The notes beneath the pieces were generated by a model that searched no databases, had not been told where the DNA came from, and saw only the letters and a list, made by a program, of their open reading frames with translations. Positions 17,326 through 22,582 of a DNA stretch of 64,000 nucleotides are shown one piece after another (position 1 is the stretch's first letter; each line of letters starts with the position of its first letter). The stretch comes from JAVVSR01 sp964604875 (GTDB lineage Bacteria > Bacillota > Clostridia > Christensenellales > CAG-917). The position numbers were made by a program, and so were the translations under genes. The stretch is from positions 62,001 through 126,000 of the forward strand of contig CAZSAC010000001.1 of the NCBI GenBank assembly GCA_964604875.1, given 5' to 3'.

Positions 17326-18555
17326 TTATTTAATTCTATCGCCGTATTTTTCCAAAACATAGTCTACGTCCTTGTCGCCCCTGCCTGAAAGATTGACCAA
17401 AATTGAGCCTGTGCCCATTTCTTTGGCAAGCTTCATCGCATATGCGACAGCGTGCGAGCTTTCCAACGCGGGGATAATACCCTCTAACCTAGACAGTTTA
17501 AAAAATGCGTCAACAGCCTCTTCATCGGTTGCCGTTCTATATTCCACACGCCCGACATCGCGTAAAAAAGCGTGTTCGGGACCCGACGACGGATAATCCA
17601 ATCCGCTTGCGATTGAATACACGGGGGCAGCCTCGCCCTTATTATCCTTAAGCATTATACTGTTAAATCCGTGCATAATTCCTTCAGTACCGTATGTCAG
17701 GCTTGCGGCGTGGTCACCAATTTTTTCGCCTCTGCCCAGAGGCTCAATACCACAAAGCTTTACGGGGTCGTTTAAAAAAGCTTCAAACATACCGATAGAA
17801 TTACTGCCACCGCCTACACAAGCGCAAACAACGTCGGGAAGCTCTCCCGTCATTTGCAAAAACTGCTCACGAGCTTCAATGCCAACAACCATTTGGAAAT
17901 CTCTTACCATAAGCGGAAACGGATGAGGTCCAAGGGCTGAACCGATGCAGTAAATACTATCCTTGTATTCCTTCAAATATGCGTCGAAAGCGGCGTCAAC
18001 GGCTTCTTTCAACGTTTTTAAACCGTGCGTCACGGGAATAACTCTTGCGCCCAAAATTTTCATTCTGGCAACGTTTGGAGCTTGCTTTGATATATCGACT
18101 TCACCCATATAGATGTCACATTCCAACCCAAAATACGCAGCAGCCGTCGCCAACGCAACGCCGTGTTGCCCCGCGCCGGTTTCGGCGATAAGTTTTTTCT
18201 TTCCCATATAGTTTGCAAGCAAGCCTTCGCCCATACAATGGTTTAGCTTGTGAGCGCCCGTGTGGTTTAAATCTTCACGTTTAATATATATTTGACAACC
18301 GCCAATGCTTCTAGACAGTCTTTCACAATGATAAACGGGCGTGGGACGGCCCTGAAACTCTTTTCTGATGCGTCTGAGTTCGCTTATAAATTTTGCCGAT
18401 TTGCAAATAGTTTGATATGCTTGCGAAATTTCTCGAAAAGCAGGAACAAGCTGTTCTGGTAAATATGCGCCACCGTATTGTCCGAAATACCCGTTTTTAT
18501 CGGGATAGTTTTTTAAATATGTTTGAAAATTTACTTCATTATTGTTTGTATTCAT
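17326..18555 (-). CDS. trpB: Tryptophan synthase beta chain
   Basis: This 409-residue protein is a standard TrpB1-type chain: YFGQYGGAYLPE, the PLP-lysine segment KREDLNHTGAHKLNHC with K103, the phosphate loop GGGSNSIG and a C-terminal LVNLSGRGDKD. It joins indole and serine to make tryptophan. No trpA or other trp gene is adjacent, so it may salvage free indole or pair with a distant trpA. TAGGAGA lies seven bases before the ATG. The upstream leader carries a TRAP-like triplet array, a Trp-containing leader ORF and an intrinsic terminator, so the gene is very probably attenuated by tryptophan. Confidence 0.97.
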   Translation of the reverse strand: MNTNNNEVNFQTYLKNYPDKNGYFGQYGGAYLPEQLVPAFREISQAYQTICKSAKFISELRRIRKEFQGRPTPVYHCERLSRSIGGCQIYIKREDLNHTGAHKLNHCMGEGLLANYMGKKKLIAETGAGQHGVALATAAAYFGLECDIYMGEVDISKQAPNVARMKILGARVIPVTHGLKTLKEAVDAAFDAYLKEYKDSIYCIGSALGPHPFPLMVRDFQMVVGIEAREQFLQMTGELPDVVCACVGGGSNSIGMFEAFLNDPVKLCGIEPLGRGEKIGDHAASLTYGTEGIMHGFNSIMLKDNKGEAAPVYSIASGLDYPSSGPEHAFLRDVGRVEYRTATDEEAVDAFFKLSRLEGIIPALESSHAVAYAMKLAKEMGTGSILVNLSGRGDKDVDYVLEKYGDRIK

Positions 18556-18600
18556 TTAATTTCTCCTAAATTTTATAGATTTGATTTTACTTTTTGGCAT

Positions 18601-18626
18601 AAAAAAACAGCAATATGCTATTGCCA
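18601..18626 (-). terminator. Intrinsic terminator in the trpB leader (attenuator)
   Basis: GCAAUA (18624-18619) pairs with UAUUGC (18615-18610) across a 3-nt loop, extended by two G-U pairs, and is followed by seven U (18607-18601). It sits 46 bases before the trpB start. Its 5' arm contains the last codons and the stop of the leader ORF. Confidence 0.75.
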
Positions 18627-18695
18627 TCGAAAATCCAAAAAAATATAAGGAAAATACAACCGCTCTATTGCGGAAACCTCAACTAAACTAAACAT
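18618..18695 (-). CDS. Putative 25-residue trpB leader peptide with Trp at codon 24
   Basis: The ORF runs ATG (18695) to TAG (18620-18618). A Shine-Dalgarno-like AGGTGAG ends five bases before the ATG. The peptide is rich in aromatic residues and ends ...LDFRWQ; the single Trp codon is 18626-18624, inside the 5' arm of the terminator. A ribosome held at the Trp codon or at the stop would cover the hairpin and prevent its formation. It is too short for normal gene calling, and I infer its function from position only. Confidence 0.6.
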   Translation of the reverse strand: MFSLVEVSAIERLYFPYIFLDFRWQ

Positions 18696-18715
18696 AACTC
18701 ACCTATACTAAACTA
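18678..18715 (-). promoter_or_regulatory. TRAP-like (U/G)AG triplet array over the leader-peptide start
   Basis: Minus-strand triplets begin at every fifth base: UAG 18715, UAG 18710, UAG 18705, GAG 18700, AUG 18695 (the leader start), UAG 18690, UAG 18685, GAG 18680. Seven of eight are (U/G)AG with exact 2-nt spacers. This is the known pattern for TRAP (MtrB), which binds about eleven such triplets when loaded with tryptophan. A stem-loop UUAAACC/GGUUUAA lies just upstream at the predicted 5' end of the RNA, as in the Bacillus trp leader. No mtrB gene is in the window. Confidence 0.65.
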
Positions 18716-18742
18716 ATTTAAACCCTAAAGTTGGTTTAATTT

Positions 18743-18772
18743 ATATTAGCATATTATGTTTTGCGATGTCAA
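18743..18772 (-). promoter_or_regulatory. Sigma-A promoter of trpB with extended -10
   Basis: TTGACA (18772-18767), an 18-bp spacer and TAATAT (18748-18743) preceded by TGC. The transcript would start near 18736, giving a leader of about 180 nt. Confidence 0.75.
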
Positions 18773-18786
18773 TTGTTTTATATTGA

Positions 18787-18817
18787 CAAAAAAGAAAACC
18801 AACCGAAGTTGGCTTCT
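18787..18817 (-). terminator. Terminator after the 137-residue hypothetical gene
   Basis: The stem AGAAGCCAAC/GTTGGTTTTCT has one bulge and a UUCG tetraloop and is followed by six U. It directly follows the stop at 18822. Confidence 0.85.
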
Positions 18818-18821
18818 CATT

Positions 18822-19235
18822 TTACAAGTATTGTCTTAATTCTTTAATATTGCAGTCATAAAGTTCAATCAAATCACCCACCAGTGGCGGAGTTTCGATA
18901 CCATCATTATTGGCTTCGTGCGTTTGAGAAATAATTTCATTTATACCAAGATTGTTTCCTTCAATAAGCATTTGGGCAATATTTTTATTTGATTTATCCA
19001 TACAAGCCTTCATTTTGGTTGCCGAACGCACCATCATATTTTGAAAGAATTCTCCCTTAACCTCATCGCTTAAGTCGCCTTCACAAACCGCTCTATCTTT
19101 TATTTCTGCAAGTTTTTCTCTTTGATTGACAACGATATTTCTAAACTCATCGTCTTTAACACATGTTTTTATGCTGTCAATCGCCTCAATACCCATATTG
19201 GCATTTTTTGCTACTTCCATAATTAAATCACTCAT
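18822..19235 (-). CDS. Hypothetical helical protein
   Basis: I do not recognise this 137-residue protein. It is strongly alpha-helical, with alternating Lys/Glu-rich amphipathic segments that would suit a four-helix bundle. It contains four Cys (in TCVK, VCEG, KACMD and DCNIKELR) and no signal peptide or membrane segment. The start is ATG 19235 (MSDLIMEVAK), which has GGAGG seven bases upstream; an ATG at 19265 would include ten unlikely residues and lacks a site. It is flanked by terminators on both sides, so it is a single-gene unit. A ferritin-like or DUF2383-type bundle is possible but not shown. Confidence 0.7.
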   Translation of the reverse strand: MSDLIMEVAKNANMGIEAIDSIKTCVKDDEFRNIVVNQREKLAEIKDRAVCEGDLSDEVKGEFFQNMMVRSATKMKACMDKSNKNIAQMLIEGNNLGINEIISQTHEANNDGIETPPLVGDLIELYDCNIKELRQYL

Positions 19236-19281
19236 ACCAAATCCTCCAGACTTAGTATGAGTCATATTTTTTTATAAATAC

Positions 19282-19309
19282 AAAAAGACGCCAAAATTGG
19301 CGTCTTTTT
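19282..19309 (-). terminator. Terminator after the M28 peptidase gene
   Basis: A 13-bp perfect inverted repeat (AAAAAGACGCCAA) with a 2-base centre, flanked by A/T tracts, lies 13 bases past the stop. Confidence 0.85.
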
Positions 19310-19322
19310 AAACAATTTTAGT

Positions 19323-20564
19323 TTATTTTCCAAACTTTTTATCAAAGTTTTCCAAACATTTAACGCTTACGGCGTAACAATTTGCCAAGCCTTCTTTGTT
19401 TAAGTTATCATATGTATCGTAAATTGTGTGATAATAATTTTCCAATTTATGATTCATTGCGGTGATACCTGTCGCCTTAAAGCCTGCTTGCGCGAATGCA
19501 GCGCTGTCTGTCGCTCCGCCCATAGGAGGAACCATACCCGTTGCGCAGAAAACATTAAGTTCTTTAGCAGCTTCAACGAAAGAATCCGAAACGTCTTTAT
19601 CGGCGGCAACAGTTGCGTTAAGGTCACGGTAGTTTACCATCAAAAACTTTCCATCGTGAATGGTATCGTATGAATATATCCAAGTGGGAACGTCGTCAAA
19701 CTCGCCCTTATGAGCCTCGCACCACGCCTTTGCGCCACGCAAGCCGGCTTCTTCAGAGCCACTTAGGATAACGCCGACTTCGGTATGTTCTAATTCAATA
19801 CCGGCGTCTTTCATCGCTTTCAAAAGAGCTATGCCCATATAGCAACCTGTTAAGTTGTCATTTGCGCCGTCAACAACAGTTTTTTCGTCCCACAAGAAGT
19901 AAAGAACGATGAAGAATGGTACGAAAGCAAGGGTTCCAATACAAAGCCAGAAAGTCAAACCGTCGGCAGGTGTCAACATATATGGAGCAACGCCGTTTTT
20001 TACGGTAACAACTATGCACATAGCCAAAAGATACAACACTCCAACAAAGCTGAATATGTATTGAGAAATATGAATAACACCACCAAATTTCTCATTAATA
20101 GGCCAATTATACGCAGCGTCCGGGTGACCGTTAAAGAAAACTCTGCCCTTTACTTCACCGGTACACTTTTTGATTGCCGTAACGTTGTGGCCTGTTTTTT
20201 CTGGGAATAGTTTATCAATAAATTTTATGTATAAACCAAATTGTAAAAACATCACTACTAAGCCGATTACGATAAGCACTATACTGACAACCGGCATAAA
20301 AAACATACAAACTAAACCAACCAAAGCAAGCGTAATTGTGATGTAAATCCACCCCATAAATGAACCGGGATTTTCCTTAAACGATTCCAAATCGGCTCGT
20401 TCACAACCGCAGTCATTTTTCAATACGTCCGCCATATATTGGCAGGCAACCTTTTCGCCCTCGCTACCGGGGTCACGTTTAGGCATATCTTTACAAATAT
20501 GAGTGATTTCATCAATCATATATTGCGCGGATTCCGCCTTTTTTTCAATAAGCTTGTTAAACAT
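19323..20564 (-). CDS. Membrane-embedded M28 family metallopeptidase
   Basis: This 413-residue protein has M28 aminopeptidase motifs: FNGHPDAAYN (first zinc His), DGANDNLTG (bridging Asp), SGSEEAGLRGAK (catalytic Glu and ligand), a later Asp region and a C-terminal ENYYHTIYDTYD with His. The catalytic domain is interrupted by hydrophobic segments: two at about 69-115 before the first His, and two at about 185-240 between the first His and the bridging Asp. Four membrane passes would keep both halves of the active site on the same side of the membrane. Its substrate is unknown. AGGAGG precedes the ATG. The gene is a single unit. Confidence 0.82.
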   Translation of the reverse strand: MFNKLIEKKAESAQYMIDEITHICKDMPKRDPGSEGEKVACQYMADVLKNDCGCERADLESFKENPGSFMGWIYITITLALVGLVCMFFMPVVSIVLIVIGLVVMFLQFGLYIKFIDKLFPEKTGHNVTAIKKCTGEVKGRVFFNGHPDAAYNWPINEKFGGVIHISQYIFSFVGVLYLLAMCIVVTVKNGVAPYMLTPADGLTFWLCIGTLAFVPFFIVLYFLWDEKTVVDGANDNLTGCYMGIALLKAMKDAGIELEHTEVGVILSGSEEAGLRGAKAWCEAHKGEFDDVPTWIYSYDTIHDGKFLMVNYRDLNATVAADKDVSDSFVEAAKELNVFCATGMVPPMGGATDSAAFAQAGFKATGITAMNHKLENYYHTIYDTYDNLNKEGLANCYAVSVKCLENFDKKFGK

Positions 20565-20580
20565 ATCTTCCTCCTTACAC

Positions 20581-20596
20581 CTAAATTATAATTTAG
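20581..20596. promoter_or_regulatory. 16-bp perfect palindrome over the probable -10 of the M28 gene
   Basis: CTAAATTATAATTTAG is identical to its reverse complement and contains a minus-strand TATAAT. A weak -35 (TTGGGT) lies 17 bp further upstream. It could be an operator, or a chance A/T palindrome. Confidence 0.35.
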
Positions 20597-20723
20597 TTTA
20601 TCAAACAACCCAAATTTTTACAACTGATTTTTGATTTTTAAAAATAAATTTATATATTATAGTATTTTTGATAGAAAATTAATCCAAAAAAACAACTATA
20701 AACAGCAAAAAAATATATTTTAG

Positions 20724-20760
20724 AAAAAAACAAAAAGAGCAAGCAAAAAGCTTACTCTTT
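20724..20760 (-). terminator. Terminator of the tRNA cluster
   Basis: A 9-bp stem (AGAGTAAGC/GCTTGCTCT, one G-U pair) with a U5 loop and a downstream U-rich run lies just after the last tRNA gene. Confidence 0.8.
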
Positions 20761-20763
20761 ATG

Positions 20764-20850
20764 TGGTGCCGAAAACCGGACTCGAACCGGTACGGCTGTT
20801 ACACCGAGGGATTTTAAGTCCCTTGCGTCTGCCTATTCCGCCACTTCGGC
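20764..20850 (-). tRNA. tRNA-Leu (anticodon TAA)
   Basis: The minus strand folds as a class II tRNA with a long variable arm. The acceptor pairs GCCGAAG with TTTCGGC, the T-loop is TTCGAGT, the anticodon loop is CTTAAAA and CCA is encoded. It is the last gene of the cluster. Confidence 0.95.
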
Positions 20851-20854
20851 AAAT

Positions 20855-20928
20855 TGGAGGCACCACCCAGACTTGAACTGGGGATAAAGGCTTTGCAGGC
20901 CTCTGCCTTACCACTTGGCTATGGTGCC
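20855..20928 (-). tRNA. tRNA-Cys (anticodon GCA)
   Basis: The acceptor GGCACCA pairs with TGGTGCC. The discriminator base is U as in Cys tRNAs, the anticodon loop is CTGCAAA and CCA is encoded. Confidence 0.95.
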
Positions 20929-20934
20929 AAAACT

Positions 20935-21009
20935 TGGAGCGGGAGACGGGATTCGGACCCGCGACTTCCACCTTGGCAAGGTGGCATTCTACCACTGAAT
21001 CACTCCCGC
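20935..21009 (-). tRNA. tRNA-Gly (anticodon GCC)
   Basis: The acceptor GCGGGAG pairs with CTCCCGC, the anticodon loop is TTGCCAA and TCCA is encoded at the 3' end. It is followed upstream by a 364-bp spacer full of repeats. Confidence 0.95.
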
Positions 21010-21063
21010 ATATTATATGCTTTGGCAACAAAAACGCTACATTTATTAAGTTTTAAATTTCCG

Positions 21064-21233
21064 CGCGCCTACCCTCGCTTTGCGCTCGGACTCAACTTGC
21101 TCACTGCTAGGCTTGCTGTCTGTGTTTGTCTTTTGCGCGCCTACCCTCGCTTTGCGCTCGGACTCAACTTGCTCACTGCTAGGCTTGGCTTATAACTCTG
21201 TCTTTCACGCGCCTACCCTCGCTTTGCGCTCGG
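21064..21233. repeat. 72-bp-period tandem repeat (2.4 copies) inside the tRNA cluster
   Basis: An identical 52-bp core occurs at 21064-21115 and 21136-21187, and its first 26 bases recur at 21208-21233; each copy starts exactly 72 bp after the last. The 20-bp linkers are only partly alike. The core is GC-rich compared with the A/T-rich intergenic DNA around it. The short ORFs it creates look spurious. Together with 21255-21366 it fills the stretch of more than 300 bases between tRNA-Gly and tRNA-Lys. Confidence 0.85.
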
Positions 21234-21254
21234 GGCGGCTTTCCTGCGCTCGTT

Positions 21255-21366
21255 TATGCCCTCAAGTCGTTCCGCCTTTTGAACATAAATTTTTGCATTA
21301 CTGCAAGCAGTATGCAAGCAATTTATGTTTTCCCTCAAAGTCAACTTTGCTGACTTTGAGGGCATA
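21255..21366. repeat. Nested inverted repeats between tRNA-Gly(GCC) and tRNA-Lys(CTT)
   Basis: An outer 11-bp pair (TATGCCCTCAA at 21255-21265, its complement at 21356-21366) encloses two structures. One is a nearly continuous 48-nt palindrome at 21282-21329 with TACTGC-AA-GCAGTA at its centre. The other is a 12-bp hairpin, CCCTCAAAGTCA at 21332-21343 with 21351-21362, and the outer arm shares bases with this hairpin. No coding capacity is seen. Confidence 0.75.
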
Positions 21367-21373
21367 ACTCGCT

Positions 21374-21449
21374 TGGTGCGCCTTCAGGGATTCGAACCCG
21401 GGACCCACTGATTAAGAGTCAGTTGCTCTACCAACTGAGCTAAAGGCGC
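21374..21449 (-). tRNA. tRNA-Lys (anticodon CTT)
   Basis: The acceptor GCGCCTT pairs with AAGGCGC, the anticodon loop is CTCTTAA and CCA is encoded. The T-stem has one C-U mismatch (CCGGG with CCCTG). Confidence 0.93.
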
Positions 21450-21455
21450 ATAAAT

Positions 21456-21498
21456 TTTCAAGGTGCGGAAAAAAAATTTTTTCTGTCGCACCTTGAAA
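21456..21498. repeat. 12-bp inverted repeat between tRNA-Lys and tRNA-Leu
   Basis: TTTCAAGGTGCG (21456-21467) is exactly complementary to 21487-21498. The interior is a second A/T stem (GAAAAAA/TTTTTTC), so most of the 43 bases can fold into one rod. It is probably an RNA processing or boundary element of the tRNA precursor. Confidence 0.65.
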
Positions 21499-21501
21499 TG
21501 T

Positions 21502-21585
21502 TGGTGCGACCGAAAGGACTTGAACCTTCACATCATGGATACTAGATCCTAAGTCTAGCGCGTCTGCCAATTCCGCCACGGTCGC
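21502..21585 (-). tRNA. tRNA-Leu (anticodon TAG)
   Basis: This is a class II tRNA with acceptor GCGACCG/CGGTCGC, anticodon loop CTTAGGA, a long variable arm, T-loop TTCAAGT and encoded CCA. Confidence 0.95.
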
Positions 21586-21601
21586 AGATTTAAATTAAGT
21601 T

Positions 21602-21677
21602 TGGTGACCCATCCGCGACTCGAACGCGGGACACCTTGATTAAAAGTCAAGTGCTCTACCGACTGAGCTAATGGGTC
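21602..21677 (-). tRNA. tRNA-Lys (anticodon TTT)
   Basis: The acceptor GACCCAT pairs with ATGGGTC, the anticodon loop is CTTTTAA, the T-loop is TTCGAGT and CCA is encoded. Confidence 0.95.
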
Positions 21678-21681
21678 ATAA

Positions 21682-21756
21682 TGGCAGGGGTGGCAAGATT
21701 TGAACTTACGAATGCTAGAGTCAAAGTCTAGTGCCTTACCGCTTGGCGACACCCCT
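21682..21756 (-). tRNA. tRNA-Gln (anticodon TTG)
   Basis: The acceptor AGGGGTG pairs with CACCCCT, the D-arm begins TCGCCAAG as is usual for Gln, the anticodon loop is CTTTGAC and GCCA ends the gene. Confidence 0.94.
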
Positions 21757-21790
21757 AAAAACTGTCCTACCAACGCACGCAATATGGATG

Positions 21791-21868
21791 TGGGGTGAGT
21801 AATGGGATTCGAACCCATGGCCTCCAGGGCCACAACCTGGCGCTCTAACCAGCTGAGCTATACCCACC
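21791..21868 (-). tRNA. tRNA-His (anticodon GTG)
   Basis: The acceptor GTGGGTA pairs with TACTCAC. The extra 5' G (21868) and discriminator C that mark His tRNAs are both encoded, the anticodon is GTG and CCA is encoded. Confidence 0.95.
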
Positions 21869-21871
21869 ATA

Positions 21872-21948
21872 TGGCGAGCCAGAAGGGATTCGAACCCCTG
21901 ACCTACGGCTTAGAAGGCCGTTGCTCTATCCTACTGAGCTACTGGCCC
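21872..21948 (-). tRNA. tRNA-Arg (anticodon TCT)
   Basis: The acceptor GGGCCAG pairs with CTGGCTC (one G-U), the anticodon loop is CTTCTAA, the T-loop is TTCGAAT and GCCA is encoded. Confidence 0.95.
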
Positions 21949-21977
21949 TCATTGCGCATTGTAGGATTTGGCGTTAA

Positions 21978-22051
21978 TGGAGCGGGTGATGGGAATCGGA
22001 CCCACGCGGTCAGCTTGGAAGGCTGATATTCTACCATTGAACTACACCCGC
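21978..22051 (-). tRNA. tRNA-Gly (anticodon TCC)
   Basis: The acceptor GCGGGTG pairs with CACCCGC, the anticodon loop is CTTCCAA and TCCA is encoded. It is the first gene of the cluster, 20 bp after a consensus promoter. Confidence 0.95.
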
Positions 22052-22071
22052 ATAAGTCACAACGCTTTGAA

Positions 22072-22100
22072 ATTATATAATACAGAGAAAATTATGTCAA
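22072..22100 (-). promoter_or_regulatory. Perfect-consensus sigma-A promoter of the tRNA cluster
   Basis: TTGACA (22100-22095), exactly 17 bp, then TATAAT (22077-22072) lies directly after the stop of the metallophosphoesterase gene. Such strong promoters are typical of stable RNA operons. Confidence 0.9.
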
Positions 22101-22106
22101 CGATTT

Positions 22107-22571
22107 TCAGCCCATTTTGACAAATTTAGCAAAAATATTTTTACCATTTACTATAATATATGTATATCCTATATCATTAACGGGCGAATTAGCTGTAGAG
22201 CCGATGTTTATTAGTCTAATGCCATCGCAGACGTCGTCGTAAAACATATGCGAATGACCATATACAATACAGTCTACGCCTTTTTCAAGCGCGCCGTAAA
22301 CTAAATCTAAATTGCTTGAGTATAAGTGTCCGTGCGTGATTAAAATTTTTACATTTTCAACCTGAATTATTTCTTCTTCGGCATAATTCATTCTGCCGTC
22401 GCAATTACCTCTAACTGCGTGCAGCTTATCTTTTGGTATCCTATCGTTTGACAAGACGCTTGCCAAACCATCGCCCGTATAGAAAATTAAATCCGACTCA
22501 CTCATGCGGGAAATGAACGTATCATTTATTTCCGCGCCGTGTGAGTCGGAAAAAGCAAAAATCGTAACCAT
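22107..22571 (-). CDS. YfcE/MJ0936-type metallophosphoesterase
   Basis: This 154-residue protein has the compact metallophosphoesterase motifs: FSDSHG, YTGDG, VRGNCDGRM, ITHGHLYS and VYGHSHM. The family hydrolyses phosphodiesters with two metal ions; physiological substrates are mostly unknown. It starts 11 bases after the end of rdgB, an adjacency common in Bacillota (ysnA/ysnB in B. subtilis), and is probably co-transcribed with it. Confidence 0.92.
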   Translation of the reverse strand: MVTIFAFSDSHGAEINDTFISRMSESDLIFYTGDGLASVLSNDRIPKDKLHAVRGNCDGRMNYAEEEIIQVENVKILITHGHLYSSNLDLVYGALEKGVDCIVYGHSHMFYDDVCDGIRLINIGSTANSPVNDIGYTYIIVNGKNIFAKFVKMG

Positions 22572-22582
22572 CTACAAGTTTT

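Noticed and set aside
18556..18740. T-box riboswitch upstream of trpB
   Set aside because: I find no T-box GGTGG/antiterminator bulge and no specifier loop; the triplet array and leader ORF explain the region better.
21064..21233. CRISPR array
   Set aside because: There are only 2.4 copies, the conserved core is 52 bp, the linkers are partly alike and 20 bp long, and there are no cas genes.
20854..21367. Overlapping plus-strand ORFs with repeated AYPRFALGLNLLTARL-type peptides
   Set aside because: They run through tRNA genes and the 72-bp tandem repeat, lack ribosome binding sites and owe their similarity to the DNA repeat.
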